DNA from: Medicago truncatula
Taxonomy: Eukaryota > Streptophyta > Magnoliopsida > Fabales > Fabaceae
Reading direction: 5' to 3'
Length of the DNA stretch: 64,000 nucleotides
Assembly (NCBI RefSeq): GCF_003473485.1
Contig: NC_053044.1
Span: 37,824,091 to 37,888,090 of the forward strand
Shown: positions 12,201 to 25,000 of the stretch, one piece after another
How positions within the stretch are numbered: position 1 is the stretch's first letter
Layout: every line of letters begins with the position of its first letter
The notes under the pieces: model-generated
Told to the model about the DNA's origin: nothing
Seen by the model: the letters and a program-made list of their open reading frames with translations, nothing else
The model's database searches: none
Program-made: the position numbers and the translations under genes

Positions 12201-12793
12201 TTCCTCTTTTTCTTTCTAATTGTTACTGCCTTATTTTCGTTACTACTTGTATAAATTAAAAAGAAGTAAGCAGATGATAAAAAACAAGAATACAAAAACA
12301 AAACAAAATAAAGGTACTTACTACACAAAATGACTTAAAAACATTATTTTATTGTAATGTCAAAGTTCTACAATTAGCACACTTTATTAGCAAGCTGAAA
12401 ACAAATGGTGCTTCAAGACCTTAACAGCTTGCCAGCTAGTAAACATAAACATTTATCCCCACCTTACATAAATACATATATTTCACAAAAGATGTAACTT
12501 AATTAAGACCCTATAAATATAACATAATTAACTCTCAAACCAACATTATTCAAACCTAAATGAATATATGAAGCAGTAATAATAATGATAGTATGTAACA
12601 CGAGACATTTGAATTCTCTACAGTCAGTGAATGCACGCATTCATGCAGTCAACACATCGATGGTCGTTAGATTATGATATTGAGCTTGAAATTTGAATTG
12701 TCCGTTCTTAACTCAACAACCACTGATGCGCTGATTGTGTGAATGCTTACAATTGGTGACTGCAGGGAATCAAGATTCGATAGGACATTTGTC
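9240..12793. other. non-coding intergenic DNA between SOBIR1 and SEO
   Basis: No gene recognised. It holds simple repeats (a TTTTCTTTTC run near 10,620; ATT repeats near 10,790) and an SINE-like scrap at 11,088-11,206. The 12,350-12,793 part is the likely 3' UTR and flank of the SEO gene. Confidence 0.5.
11088..11206 (+). repeat. tRNA-like repeat (SINE-type)
   Basis: An A-box-like GGTAGCCTAGTGG (11,088) is followed by a B-box-like CGGGGTTAAACTCCGG (about 11,138-11,153) and then 'caactgagctatgcta'. The dispersed 'gtagcctagtggctagaattcacc' sequence is tRNA-derived in style. There is no acceptor-stem pairing for a functional tRNA. Confidence 0.45.
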
Positions 12794-15700
12794 TCACTCC
12801 ACACAGCAACGATACATGAAATATTTCTCCATTTGACGACCACATTCAGCACAAACAACTTTCTGAGGTATTCCACCAGTACTCCCAGGAAGAATAAGCC
12901 TATTACAATGATGTGGTTGCTGAATTTCCTTAATATAATCATTCAATGCTGGAACCCAACCATCTTGTTCAATCCTATGTTTCCATTTATCAAAATCTCT
13001 CAAACTTGTTAAAGCAGTGTCACCTTTAGCCCTAGCCATTTCAGATGGTCCTCTACAGAATATTGCCCAACCTCGATCACTACCGTCGAAGCTTAGCACT
13101 GTCATCACTTCACTCATGATCTTGTCATTTTCAACTGTCCTACCATGTTGTAGTTTTGAGTACAACATGCTCTCAAGTCTTGCCCAAAAGAACCAAATTG
13201 ATGTCACGTTTGGAAAAAAGTAACTGAATTTCTTGTTGTTGAAGGTAGTGATCATTCTCTGCATTCTCTCTTTTGCATTGCTTTTTCCTACATAGACCAT
13301 CTCTAACTCGAAGTTGCTAGTTCTTGCTACATTCATTGCTGTTTTTGTGAATGTTTCTATCCACTCTAGATCTTCGCCTCCATATAGACATATGATTTTT
13401 CCTTCTGTCATCTACAACAAGGACAAGAGAAAGTATAAATGTTTTATCAGCATTCTTAAATGTGACACTTAATATGAAATAGGAGTATTATAATGTTACA
13501 TACCCAGTCCAAAAGTGCAGGATCAATGCCATCAACAAGCAACTCGAGGCTCCAAATCTCTTGCTTCCACAAGGATTCTTCTTTCTCACTTGTGAATGGA
13601 AATGCCAAATTTCCCCAAATCCATATCATGTGAAGAGCATTTTGGGAGGACAACCTTCCTTGTGGATCAAGAGCTACTAGAATAGCTCTCTTTGTGTAAT
13701 TCCACACTTCTTTGATATACTTAATCACTGATGGTTCAATAATGAAAGGGTCGCGAACACTGTGCCACGGCATTGTTGATTGAAGATACTCAAACTTTTG
13801 CTTATTCACTTCATTCCATGTTGCTTTGTCCACAACTGGAATCCATACCATCTCATAGTGCGTCTCGCCCCTAGATCTTGCATCTTTGTATAAATTATCA
13901 AGTATCATAATCTCTTCTAGTGAAAGATCAAGATCTGATATCAGAAGTAACACATGTTTCCTCCTTAGTACTTCAAGACTAACCTGTTTGTCATGTGTAT
14001 AAGTCAAGATTTTTTAATTAAACCATGCTGTAGAATATAATAATTAAGTCTCACAAACAAAAGGGACTAATTAATTGTTACTATAATCTAAAAACAAACC
14101 CTTAATTTTGTAGTTCCATCTATAAGCGGGGGAATATCGTCCTTTGCATAAATCAAGGCTCTCAGAATTTTCATGTTGTCTACATGAACCGTCTCGAAAA
14201 GATGTACCAGATAGAGAAATGCCTCAATATGCTTCTTTTCATCTGTACCAGAGTAAGGATGCAATTGTTAAATTATATTTTGATACAAAGTTTTAATTTC
14301 TTGTTGAGAATAAAATTTTGCAATAAGTGGTGAAGAAGACTCAAATTCAGAAGACTGTCCAAATTATGTTTTCAATAATGAACTCACCTATAGATTGGTA
14401 GCAAAGAGCAAGTTGGTTCTTGAGATGCTCATATATACTAGTGACTTTGTGAGCAAGACTAGATAACTCCCATGCTTCTGAGGCTGATGAAATAGCCCTG
14501 CAAAAAGAAGGGTCATCATAGTCATTACCTTAATTATCATTTCAAAAAAATGATTGATTTGATTCAAGTGATGAAAATGTAATATTTATATCATATGCTA
14601 ATTAGCAAGCTTACTCATTTCTCATCCCTATGAGACTTGCAATTTGTGAAGCACAAGCCACAATACTTCTGATGACCCAATAGGTAGCAATAGGAATATG
14701 AGCACTTGCAACAGACATAGGAGGAGCATCTTCTGAAATATATTCAGATGGTAAATCCTTGAATTCAACAATGCACATGGTAACATCAAGTGCAGCCTTC
14801 ACAAGCTTATTGAGTGCATCAAATTGTGGTCTCAATGAAACAGAATTCTCTACAATGTCAGGTAGTTGCTTAAGGAGAGCCACAGATTTTGCAAGTGTGT
14901 TTGAAACACTTGATTGAGCAACAAGCCAAAACTCTCCAAAAATAACAGCAAATGCTGCTAAGGTTAACACAACTTTTGCATGCCATGGGTAGCTAGATAG
15001 GTAATTCAGTAACACCATTGTTGACGCATGTGCATCTCCACCTCCAGAGCATTTGCAAGATAGCTGCCAATATAATTTTCCAATTGATCATTTTCATTTT
15101 AGGCTTTAGAGACCGAAATTTCGACAAAAATGACACATGACACCTTTTATACATTCACAAGAATCATTTGCTCAAATAAATATAGTTCAATGATTTGATC
15201 AAGTTATCAAATAAATGAGATATATTAGTAATTAATATGGTATCAGAATAAAAAATTTCCAGTGCATTCTTTCTGAAAGCTAAAGAAAGACAAAACTACA
15301 AGCTGTAACAATCATAACTCATAAGTATTTGTAGTACTAAAAGCAAAATTAAGCTAAGTGTGTTTTTTAATCACATATTAATGCTCGTTTTTTGTACGAT
15401 GTAATGTAAAGCTGTCCTTGGAATCAAAGATAAGTATATTATATCAAAAGTTAAGTTAAGAGAGGAAAAGAATCATTCTTTATACTCCTTTTACAAGAGT
15501 GACATATTTTTGTGTGTTGTTTAGGAACACACTTTATCCTAAACAACAGTAATAACTATTTATAAAAAAATAAAAAATAAAAAAAACAGTAATAACTAAT
15601 AAATATTAAATAATAACGAACTTTCATAAAAGTTAAGAGATTAACAATATAAAACCAACCTCACACGAAATTTTGTTAATGATAAAAGCCAGCGCATCAA

Positions 15701-16308
15701 GCATGTCAAATTCAGCCAAAGCAGCAGAAGTTTCCAATGTATCTTGCTCATGTTTAACCTGCCAAATGGAACATAAAAAACCATAATCATATTTATAGTA
15801 CTAGAAAAACTATCTAAATAAACTAGTTAAAAACAAATGGCACGTGAGAGTGGTTAAAGAGATTCAGCTAAGGTCATATCGATCGTGAGAGTGCCGAGTT
15901 TGAACTCTGACAGAAACAATCATTGGTCAAACTTTACTTAGCCCTCGGCTGAACTCCTAGGAGGATTAAGACCAAATGACACATGCATGCATGCAAAGAA
16001 GCTAGAAATCAAGAGTACTAAGAACATTGAATTAAACAAACAAACAAGTGCATGAATTATAATGTCTCGATTAATTAATTAATTACATGTTCATGACCCT
16101 CAACACTTCGAGCAATGATTTGAATCAAGATTTCATCAACAATTTGGATAAGTGGTTTGACATCGATTTCACGACCATCAGGAGCATGAGTGGCCTGAAC
16201 TTGTTTCGTCATGGCACTATCATCAGAAGTAGAGAACATACGTCTCTCCTTCTTTAGCTGCATTCTGTTAGAAGCAGCTGATAACTGGCGAGGATTAGCA
16301 CTAGCCAT
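12794..16308 (-). CDS. sieve element occlusion (SEO) protein
   Basis: Seven coding exons on the minus strand: 16308-16087, 15758-15660, 15063-14615, 14497-14388, 14242-14100, 13983-13504, 13411-12794. All have GT/AG borders and joining keeps one frame, giving 706 aa. Diagnostic stretches include LSCKCSGGGDAHAS (exon 3), WHAKVVLTLAAFAVIFGEFW, YAKDDIPPLIDGTT, VSLEVLRRKHVLLLISDLDL and, across the last junction, DWMTEGKIICLYGG. The C-terminus is cysteine-rich (VCAECGRQMEKYFMYRCC), as in the family. SEO proteins are phloem structural (P-)proteins that form filaments in sieve elements; in legumes a subset makes forisomes that plug sieve tubes after injury. Whether this member is a forisome subunit or a conventional P-protein cannot be told by eye. 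No frame break was seen. Confidence 0.92.
15860..15968 (+). repeat. SINE-like repeat inside SEO intron 1
   Basis: The first SEO intron (16086-15759) contains a 'gagattcagctaaggtcatat...gccgagtttgaactctgac' segment, with A- and B-box-like motifs about 40 bases apart. It is a degenerate tRNA-derived repeat and does not disturb the splice sites. Confidence 0.35.
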
Positions 16309-16384
16309 GTTACTGAAAAGGCAAAAACAAACACAACAGGGAAAATATTGTTTGGTTTGAGCATAAATGGTTCAAATGTAGAGC

Positions 16385-16391
16385 TTATATA
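16385..16391 (-). promoter_or_regulatory. TATA box of the SEO gene
   Basis: Minus-strand TATATAA, about 77 bp upstream of the ATG at 16308. Confidence 0.55.
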
Positions 16392-16399
16392 ATGAGAGA

Positions 16400-18379
16400 A
16401 AGTGGAATAAAGGGTTACTGAACAGCTACCTTGCTTGTAAGAGGGTATAAAACAAAAGCTAAAGTAATCGTCCTATCCCATTAGGATAAGAAAGAATGAA
16501 GTGAACAAGGCTTAGGAATGGTGGATCCTGCAGCTTCTCATTTACTTCACACACATATAAATAATATATGTATACAAAAAAGTTAACAGTTTGTTTTATT
16601 TTTCCAATCATTGATATAAATAAATAAATATTATAGCATAAACCAATGTTTTCTATACAAGTAAGTTAACAGTTTGTGCTTTATGACATCATCAGAGAAA
16701 TTACATCAGCATGCCATTTGTTTTGATAATCATCAATTAGAGCGTACATGCATTGAGTTTTCTTAAGGTACCTTGAGTGTTAAAACTCATATTTTAAAGA
16801 ATGTGTTAACTGACTTAAGGTACCTTGAGTGAAATAAGACAATTTATGAATTGTATTAAAATTTTAGAGCGTACATTGAGTTTATGTAGGCTACATAAAC
16901 TGAGTTTATGTAAGTTATGTAAACTGAGTTTGCAAACCAACTTTACGTGAATTAAGATGACTTGATACGTAAACCAAGTCCATATAACTTAAGTAAATTG
17001 AGTTCATGTGGAGATGAACGGTTCTAAGTGGGAATGACTCCGTTCTAGGTTTATGAAGGGTTTTGGATAGAATTGAAAATTTAATTACATTTTAGGGGTA
17101 TATTTGTCATTCCATAGTGTAACACGATCTTTTAGGGGCGTTATTAGAAATAAAATAAAAAACAAGGGTTTGATCTACACCTCATATGAGAGTATACATC
17201 TTCAGAGAGAAAGATATAAAAGAGTTGTGATAAATGTGATAGGGTAGTGATGAGATAAGATGAGATAAACAGAAATAAAAGGTGTTGGATGAATCCAGGA
17301 AATGCAAGGTTTTATAATGGTTGATTACAATATTATACACAACCATTTAAAAATTGACTATATTTATGAAATTAAATGAGTTTTTTTCTGCTAAAAAAAG
17401 GAGGGAGTATTTTATATCAATATTTTAATATGATCACGTCTCTGGTACACTAGGACATATGTCTTGTTCCATGAACAATGTTGTTTTTATATTTTGATCA
17501 ATAAATTTTATTATTAGATTAAATAAAATTTAATGATGCAAAATAAGTTTGCATAGTAGTATATAAATAAATTAGGATGTGTTTGATTTGCTAAATAATA
17601 AAGGAAAAGACAATTCAAGTTATAAAATGATTGATTTGTAAAACTGTTTCAGGGACATGACAAACTAGAGGAAATAGACACGACAAAAACAAAAATTATT
17701 GTCCCTCATCAAACCACAACACAACTTTTTGTCGCACATACAAGTTGTCTAAAATATCAAAATAACATTTTATCCACAAAAAATCGTACAAGACCATAAA
17801 TTATTCAATACTATAAAAATTCGTCATATGTTGTTCTGCCTTATATTGTTCTATCCAGTACTTACTGTTTTGCATATCAAACGCATCCTAAATAAATTGG
17901 GTGGCTACCTAGCATGGATTTTTTATATTGAATCCTACCATGGATATGTTTCTATTCTCCAATTTAAAGTTGTTAAATCAAAAGGAAAAAGGAAAGTATA
18001 GATGTGATAACTTATTCAATTATAAAGTATGGATGTGATAACTTATTCGTATAGTATAGGTTGTGTAGCTTCTAGCTGTATATATCTAATTAAAATCAGG
18101 TGTTGCCTAAGGACGTTGTTTTAAGGTTTTTATATAAGATAATTATTTATTAAAAATTAAGTAAATGTCTTTAAATGTAATGCAAACACGATTTCAAATC
18201 GTGTTCAACAAGGTTAAAAGCATGACTGAGAAGAAGAAAACATAGAAGAAAAAAGTTGACTTGAGCCTAACTACCACATTTGCAACACTATCATTCGTTT
18301 CACTTATTACCATGATTCATCATTCATAATAACATAACCAGTATGTTTTCATGTTTGCTTCTTTACAGTGATGGTGTTC
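16400..18379. other. non-coding DNA upstream of SEO
   Basis: Contains the SEO promoter region. At 16,740-17,000 there is a patch with repeated 'cttaaggtaccttgagtg' and 'aaactgagttt' motifs, probably transposon debris. A 'ggagggagta' motif near 17,400 looks like one end of a Stowaway-type MITE without a recognisable partner. Confidence 0.45.
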
Positions 18380-18790
18380 CCTTTTTTTTTTTGTTGAACA
18401 AAAGGGATTAAAATCCCAAAAAAAAAACTAAAAACCTCTAGAAAAGAAGGTACTAGCACTATCGGCTAGCAAAGTAGGTTGAAATAAATCAATCAATCTT
18501 CGCCAAAGCGTCGATAACTTGATTAGCCTCTCTAAACACAAGAAAATTTCACAGACTTCATGTGTGTTGCGATGACTCTAATATTTTGCAACAAACCATG
18601 CAAAGAATGAACAATAGAACAACCACCGGTCATAAATTTAATTGTGGCTAATGAATCGTTCAATCAAAATACATGGGAAACCTCTACCATAAGCAATTTG
18701 AAGATCTTGGAAGATAGCACATAATTCTGCAATGGTAATAACAAGCACCAAGATTACGGTTCCTCTTGCTCTAGCTTTACATTAATATGA
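18380..18790 (-). pseudogene. decayed LINE-type RNase H fragment
   Basis: Read on the minus strand, frames interrupted by stops and shifts resemble the RNase H tail of plant non-LTR retrotransposons: AELCAIFQDLQIAYGRGFP, then FMTGGCSIVHSLHGLLQNI and REANQVIDALAKI. A poly(T) tract at about 18,381-18,392 on the plus strand is the poly(A) tail expected at the 3' end of a minus-strand insertion. It is a 5'-truncated, inactive copy. Confidence 0.6.
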
Positions 18791-19086
18791 ATAATGCAGA
18801 TGAATAGAAACATAATGGAATGTTTGCGAAAACAAGGCAAGAGGAAGGTGACCTTTTCTTGTGGTCTCATTTTTAACTTTTTGTGCCATTTAAAGAGTAC
18901 CAGAAACTAAAGATATGTAATTCATAACCCTTTAAAAAATATATTAAATATATTTTTGGTCTGTCAAAAAAGTTGCATACAACAGCATTACGTACCTAAT
19001 GAAAACATATAAAAGAAGATAAAATAAATATTGTTACTGCCCTGAATTGTGCTTCTTTCAATGGAAAAAGATTCAAAATTTTCCCC

Positions 19087-22000
19087 TTATTCAGAATCAG
19101 GGTCTCCATCCACAATATCAGGAAAAGGATCATCATCGTCATCCACGGAATTGCCGTAATCTAACTTAAATGCAAATTGCTGAAGCATATTAGTGTCTGA
19201 TGACTGTGCTGAACTTCTGCTCTGTGAAGCTAATTCCACATGTTTAGCTTCATTATGAGCTATAGCACTGTCTGAAACAATCCTCTCCGCCTCTGTAATA
19301 GTAGCTGCATCACCACGAATGTCAATGACGGCCGGATTGCTTGTCGTGCAAGTGGCAGGTTCTTGAAAATGCGTGACAGATTCTCCAGGATTATCTGACT
19401 TGGATACAGTTTCATTCTCGACAGTTCTCATCTCAACATCTGCACATGTGGTAGTCTCAGTTACCATCTCACTCCTTTCTTGGATATCGGCGCTAGAAGG
19501 CAGGGGTGTCGCCATTTCAGAAGACTTTTTGGCGTCTTTCATGTTTTCCTTCCATAGCCCACCCATATCATCGTCACCATTTGCCAAATAGTCAGCAAAC
19601 ATATTATTAACACCGTCGGGAGGTTCTGTTTGATGCAAACCAAATGGAGTAGTGTGGTTCCGGCTAACACATTCATCTCGGAAATTGAAGTGAACTTCAT
19701 CATAAGTATTGTTGTTTGGAGGGACATAATCAACCAGCGGAAGTGCCCTGGGATGTATAAGCACTTCCAAGGTTAACATAGCATGGGCACAGAACTCAGC
19801 AAGCTTTGTTCCAGTTTGTTGTTTTCCTGCAATGACATGAATTTCATGTTGTTGTTCAAGCAAATAGGGAGGAAACCAAATATAATTTCATAAGATTTGT
19901 AGGTATGAGCATGAAGAAGGTTAAAATGCTATATTTTATTTGATAACTCTATTCAATAATAAAACTGAAAAGAAGAAACTTATATTAAAAGAATCTAATT
20001 TATTTATGTTGCTTAAAACATTCATTCTCAAATAAAAACCTTTAAACATAGATAGAGATAAAAATTTGGTATATTAGTCCAAATTTGGTCATTGGTTCAA
20101 GTTGCACAATTTATCACCCTTTCAGTCACAAAGTATCTTGCTGCAGTGTAACCAAACTCTCGAAGTCATAGCTTCTCTCTAAATGTGAGGTAACACAGTG
20201 ATTATATGGATTTCCAAACACGGCGATATTGTATTTTTGCTGGTGGTAATTAGGCAATGCCATCATGAAAAAGGAAAAGCAAAACGCAGTTGCTAGATCT
20301 AATGTAGAGGCTTAATATCGGGCAATAACAATGGGTACAACGATTGTGTCATGAATCAAAATTTGGAAATGTTGATTGTACTAAGCTATACTGTGATAAT
20401 AGTGTGGCCAAACATATCAACTCGAGTTTAGTCTTCCATAAGAGGGCCAAACATATAGAAAATAACATATAGAAGTTATTTTCAAGCCAAATTGCTATCA
20501 AGTTTACCCTAGTGAGCAGCTTGCAGATAACCTTACAAACCCTCTTTGGGATCCTTATAACCACTTTATCAATAACAAGTTCAATGCATATGATTGGTAT
20601 ATACTCCAATTTGATAGAATGTTATGTGAAGGGTCACATATTAAGGGGCTGTATATTGGCTGTCCATTTTCCTTATAACCATAATTAGGAATTTTATTTG
20701 CACTGCAGTTTCCTAAGAGGTCACTTGGTTGTAAGATTAACCTTGCACCTTGTGAAACTTGGTTCGAGACTGCATGGAGGAAATGGAAGAGGAACCAAAA
20801 TTTGCATAAAACCATTTTCGAGTTTTTCCTAACTTGTTTAACTTTTTTTTGATAAGCCCTAACTTATTGAACTTAAAAGATTGTAACTCATGTTATTTAT
20901 ACAATCATAATGAAGATTTTCTGAACAATTCAGAACTTTTGTTTAAGTCCAGAAAAACATGACAACAAATAAAAAATATATACAAATAAATGTTTAATTA
21001 TTGATTCCAAAAATACAGCCCTTAAACAAGTTTACTTTCCAACAATCTCGGCACCAATTGTGAACACTATTAAAAGTTAAAACTCTACCCGTCTTGTAAC
21101 AATACTCATAATAACTATCATCAAATCTTGCATGCATGAAACCCGATATATTACTACTCCTAAAGTAATCATCAATAGGGACAGAAATATCAACAGGAAA
21201 AAATAAGGTCATATTGAATCATAGAAGTACCTCTACGGAAAAGTTCAAGGCCCTGTGATAAATATGGGGGCCGCGGCACAGAAAGAAAAGACGCCAAAAG
21301 AGCACGCAATGCAGCAAGCTGCAAATCTGCGGCAGTTGCAGTAAGTTCCTTTTTCTGAAACACATTTATTTCTTCACTAGATGAACCTTCTCTGAGAGAA
21401 TCCATTGCTATGACTATCAAAAGACTATCAACTTTGGATCTCCACTGTTCTGATTTTAAAGCACCAGCCTGTAAAAAAAAAAAAAACTATTATGCAGGCC
21501 CTTGAAAATTGAGAACAAAACTACGATCTCCACTATCAAGAGTCATTCGATGTACCCTTAAAATTAAAGAGAATTCCATGGAGTTTCGGGAGAATTTCCT
21601 CTTCAAACACATCAGATAGATATTAAGGGGATAAAAAACTTGCTACAGAGGTAAAGAAAAATGGAAATGCTGACAGCGCTATAATATTTGACCAGTGTTA
21701 GAATATAAGACATCTTCTCAGTCATGCACTTTCATGCACCGTCTCAGTAAGACATCTTCTCCGGTGCGTGAGCTACACGCGCCGCCTTACCAGCCTCCAT
21801 TTGCAACTCCACTTATCCTGTTGTGATCGTCTACCTTGTTGAGAACAACCATCTTTCCCTCATTTTTTGGTTTTTGGTATGTTACTTTGCTTAACCTGTT
21901 AAGCTAGACATTGGTTGCCTTAGATTTTATACAGAGACTCAAGAATATTAAACGCCTGAAATTATTTATTGAGGGGATAGAATAGTATTTTGGCTTCTTG

Positions 22001-25000
22001 TTGATGCTATACTTATGGCTGCTTCAAGGAGATTGCTATCTAGGATATGCAACTTATATTAGGCTCACTGCATGCTTTTTTGTTTTGGCAACTATCTTTG
22101 GTATATAGTTTCTTGCTTGGAGGATACCTTGTTCTTCAACAGCTTCTAGTCATTAATTTCTCACCAATAATTTGTTTCCTTTATATATTCCTTTAAAAAT
22201 AAGTAAAAGAACTGTTTGGGCAAATAAAAATGTATCTTGTTATGCAATGTCCAAAACTGTAGCTCACCGAGATAGCAATGTCCCAATCTCCTTTGACAAA
22301 AAATACGATGAGTTGATGACATTATAATTTACTAAATTTGTGAATATTGTGACACTTAAAATAAGAAAATAAGCAAGCACAACATTTATCGTTTTTATTT
22401 ATCCTTACTGTAAGAAAAATAGGATGGTTATTGTGTTAGCTTCTTATAACGTTATACGCTATTTGTTTCACACATCTTTTGCATAAAAATATCAGTACAA
22501 AAAAACCATCCGACTGGCGTTTGTATCACAGTTATTCAATCTTTACTTAAATGGATTCCTCATCTTTTTCCATCAAACCTTATAATTACAACAAAACTAT
22601 GAACGAGAATAGTCATTAAAGGTAGGGAAAGGTTTGTGAAGGGAAAAAAAAGTTATTTCAAACAAAAGATACATACCACGGTAATAAGAGCCTCTAATGT
22701 CTCAAGTGCAGCTACCCTCAGAGAAATTGGAGCAACGGTACATTTCTTTGGAACTTCCACTCCTAAACCACCACCTGCATCATATTCCTGAAGAGAACCA
22801 GTTGTGCTGCTGTGCTTCCTTTTTTTACTACTTGCCGGTAGCGGTGCTACAGTGGAGGCATCAGTATTAGAACCATTCGACATGCCTCCATTCTTCTTCT
22901 CTATGGTACTCAAATCAGCAATAGCATTATTGACAACTTCCTTCGACAGGCATAAAGCCATTCCTGTTCGATATAATTAATAAGTAAAAGTCATGATGTA
23001 TGGTTCAAATTATATAGCTTAGTCAAACAGCTAGGAAGAGGAAACAAACAAATTCAGGGCATAAAAAAAGTGGAGGCAAAAAAAGAAAGAACCATCAAGG
23101 CAGTTTGTAAATAGAGTTGTCGAAACGGTCCGTGGGGAAATATTAACTATAAATACTGTTGTAATTTTGGGGCATAACTCATCCTTACAAAACCGGCTTG
23201 TAAGGTGAGGAGTGCTTCCTCTTTATAAACTCTGATCAAGCTTCCAATCTAACCGATGTGGGACTAAATCCACCCCCTCAAAGACAAGCCAACATAAGGC
23301 AACTTGGGGCAGATCGCATCACAATTTTAAGGGTGGAATTACCAACCCACCCCTCACATTCGGGGTGGGATTTCCAACGCACCTGAGGTGGAATTACCAA
23401 CCCACCCCTTCATATTCAGGGCGGGATTTCCAACAAATACACTACATGAAATCAGATGTAGGATGATGAGAAAAGAGAAAAATATATGGAAATTAAACAA
23501 AATACACTTTTAGCCTCATTCATTTATCTTCCCTTCCTCCTCTTTCTCTACCTGTATATTTTCCGTTTCTTTTTGATAGAAAATAAAAGCAAAACTGCGA
23601 AAGGATTATAGGTAAAAACATTTACTTATATACAAATTAAACTTTAAATTCCCCGAAATAACCCCATCTAAAAGATCTCTTTTTAAGGGTGTTTTGGGTT
23701 TTCGAGGGTCCCTTCCCTAGTGCGGGAAATAGCACCACTATTTGAATGTGATTGGGGCTGCCAAAGGACACTCCCTTAATTCACAACGATAAGGCTAGAG
23801 AATAGCGGTCAGCCGCTGCTATTGGTAAACTATGAGCAGAAAGGAAATTCTAAGAGATTTCACATACCAACACCCATGGATATGAGCAAAATTTTTGCAA
23901 TGGAATATATCTTAATCCTTAATTCTGACAGCGCACATGTCTTGAAGTACTTTGTGATGAAACGTACAATAGAGGCAGCATGCGGTAATAGTTGACTGCA
24001 ATGCAAATATGGGCAATGATTACAATTCTACTTTCATTCAAGAAATAAATACATAAAACATATATCAGAGGAAACATGGAAATCATGCATGGGAGCAGGA
24101 TTGAAACACCATAAGAGTACAAGGTCAGCGTTTAGATGATTCATAGGATGAATGCTATCTATTGTGGATCCCGGAAAATAGCAGATGGTTCAAATTTGGA
24201 TTCACTACAATGCTATGGTACTCCAATTTGACAACAGTGTACTAAATAGTATTTCACGGAACAATAGCAATTTGTTCAAATTCCGCTACGCTGTAGCGCT
24301 GTTATAGCCTATATTTGATAACACGAGAAAGTACATAGAAAAATCATAATAATTAAAACAGGAATTAGCAAATGTCATTAAAGTAAAGACTAAACACACT
24401 AATTTACAACATCAAGGATCCAAAAACTTGAAAATTAATTTTACAAAAACCCCTTTTGCCATTTCTTTCTCTTTCATTTTAGCCTATTTTTCTTGTGAAA
24501 GGAAGGGGTATGGATAACACGCAGCCATACCTGCCTGTCGCCTTTATAATAGCTGCAAGCAATTCCAGGCTACACATATGCAAAACTGGAAGTTCTGAAC
24601 AAACGTTCTCTTGCTGTCTGCCGGTCATGAATGGCAATGACATTTCTGGCAAAGCGCCATTTACCATCAGAATTCTCTCGACAAGGACCAATAATAGGCG
24701 CACAGGTACATTAACCTAACAATTAAATTACATTACTTATCATCATCATTAAACCACAGAACTCGCTGAAGGAACATGCGTAGGATAAATTAAGCAGTAC
24801 CTTAACTGGATATGTATTCGTGAGAAGCATGCAACATCCAGACATGAGTAAAGAAACATTAGATGTTCGTGATTGTTTAGACCTCTTTTTTGTGTTAGTA
24901 CTAGGTTCTTCTGTTGATACATCGCATCCTAAAGGTGGTGGAGGTTGTTTCCCAGGCAGAATTAACAACCCATTGAACTCCTTACGAATGGTTTCTGCAA

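Noticed and set aside
23332-23432. Short tandem repeat as a CRISPR-like array
   Set aside because: Only two diverged copies within a dispersed plant repeat; the genome is a plant nuclear one.
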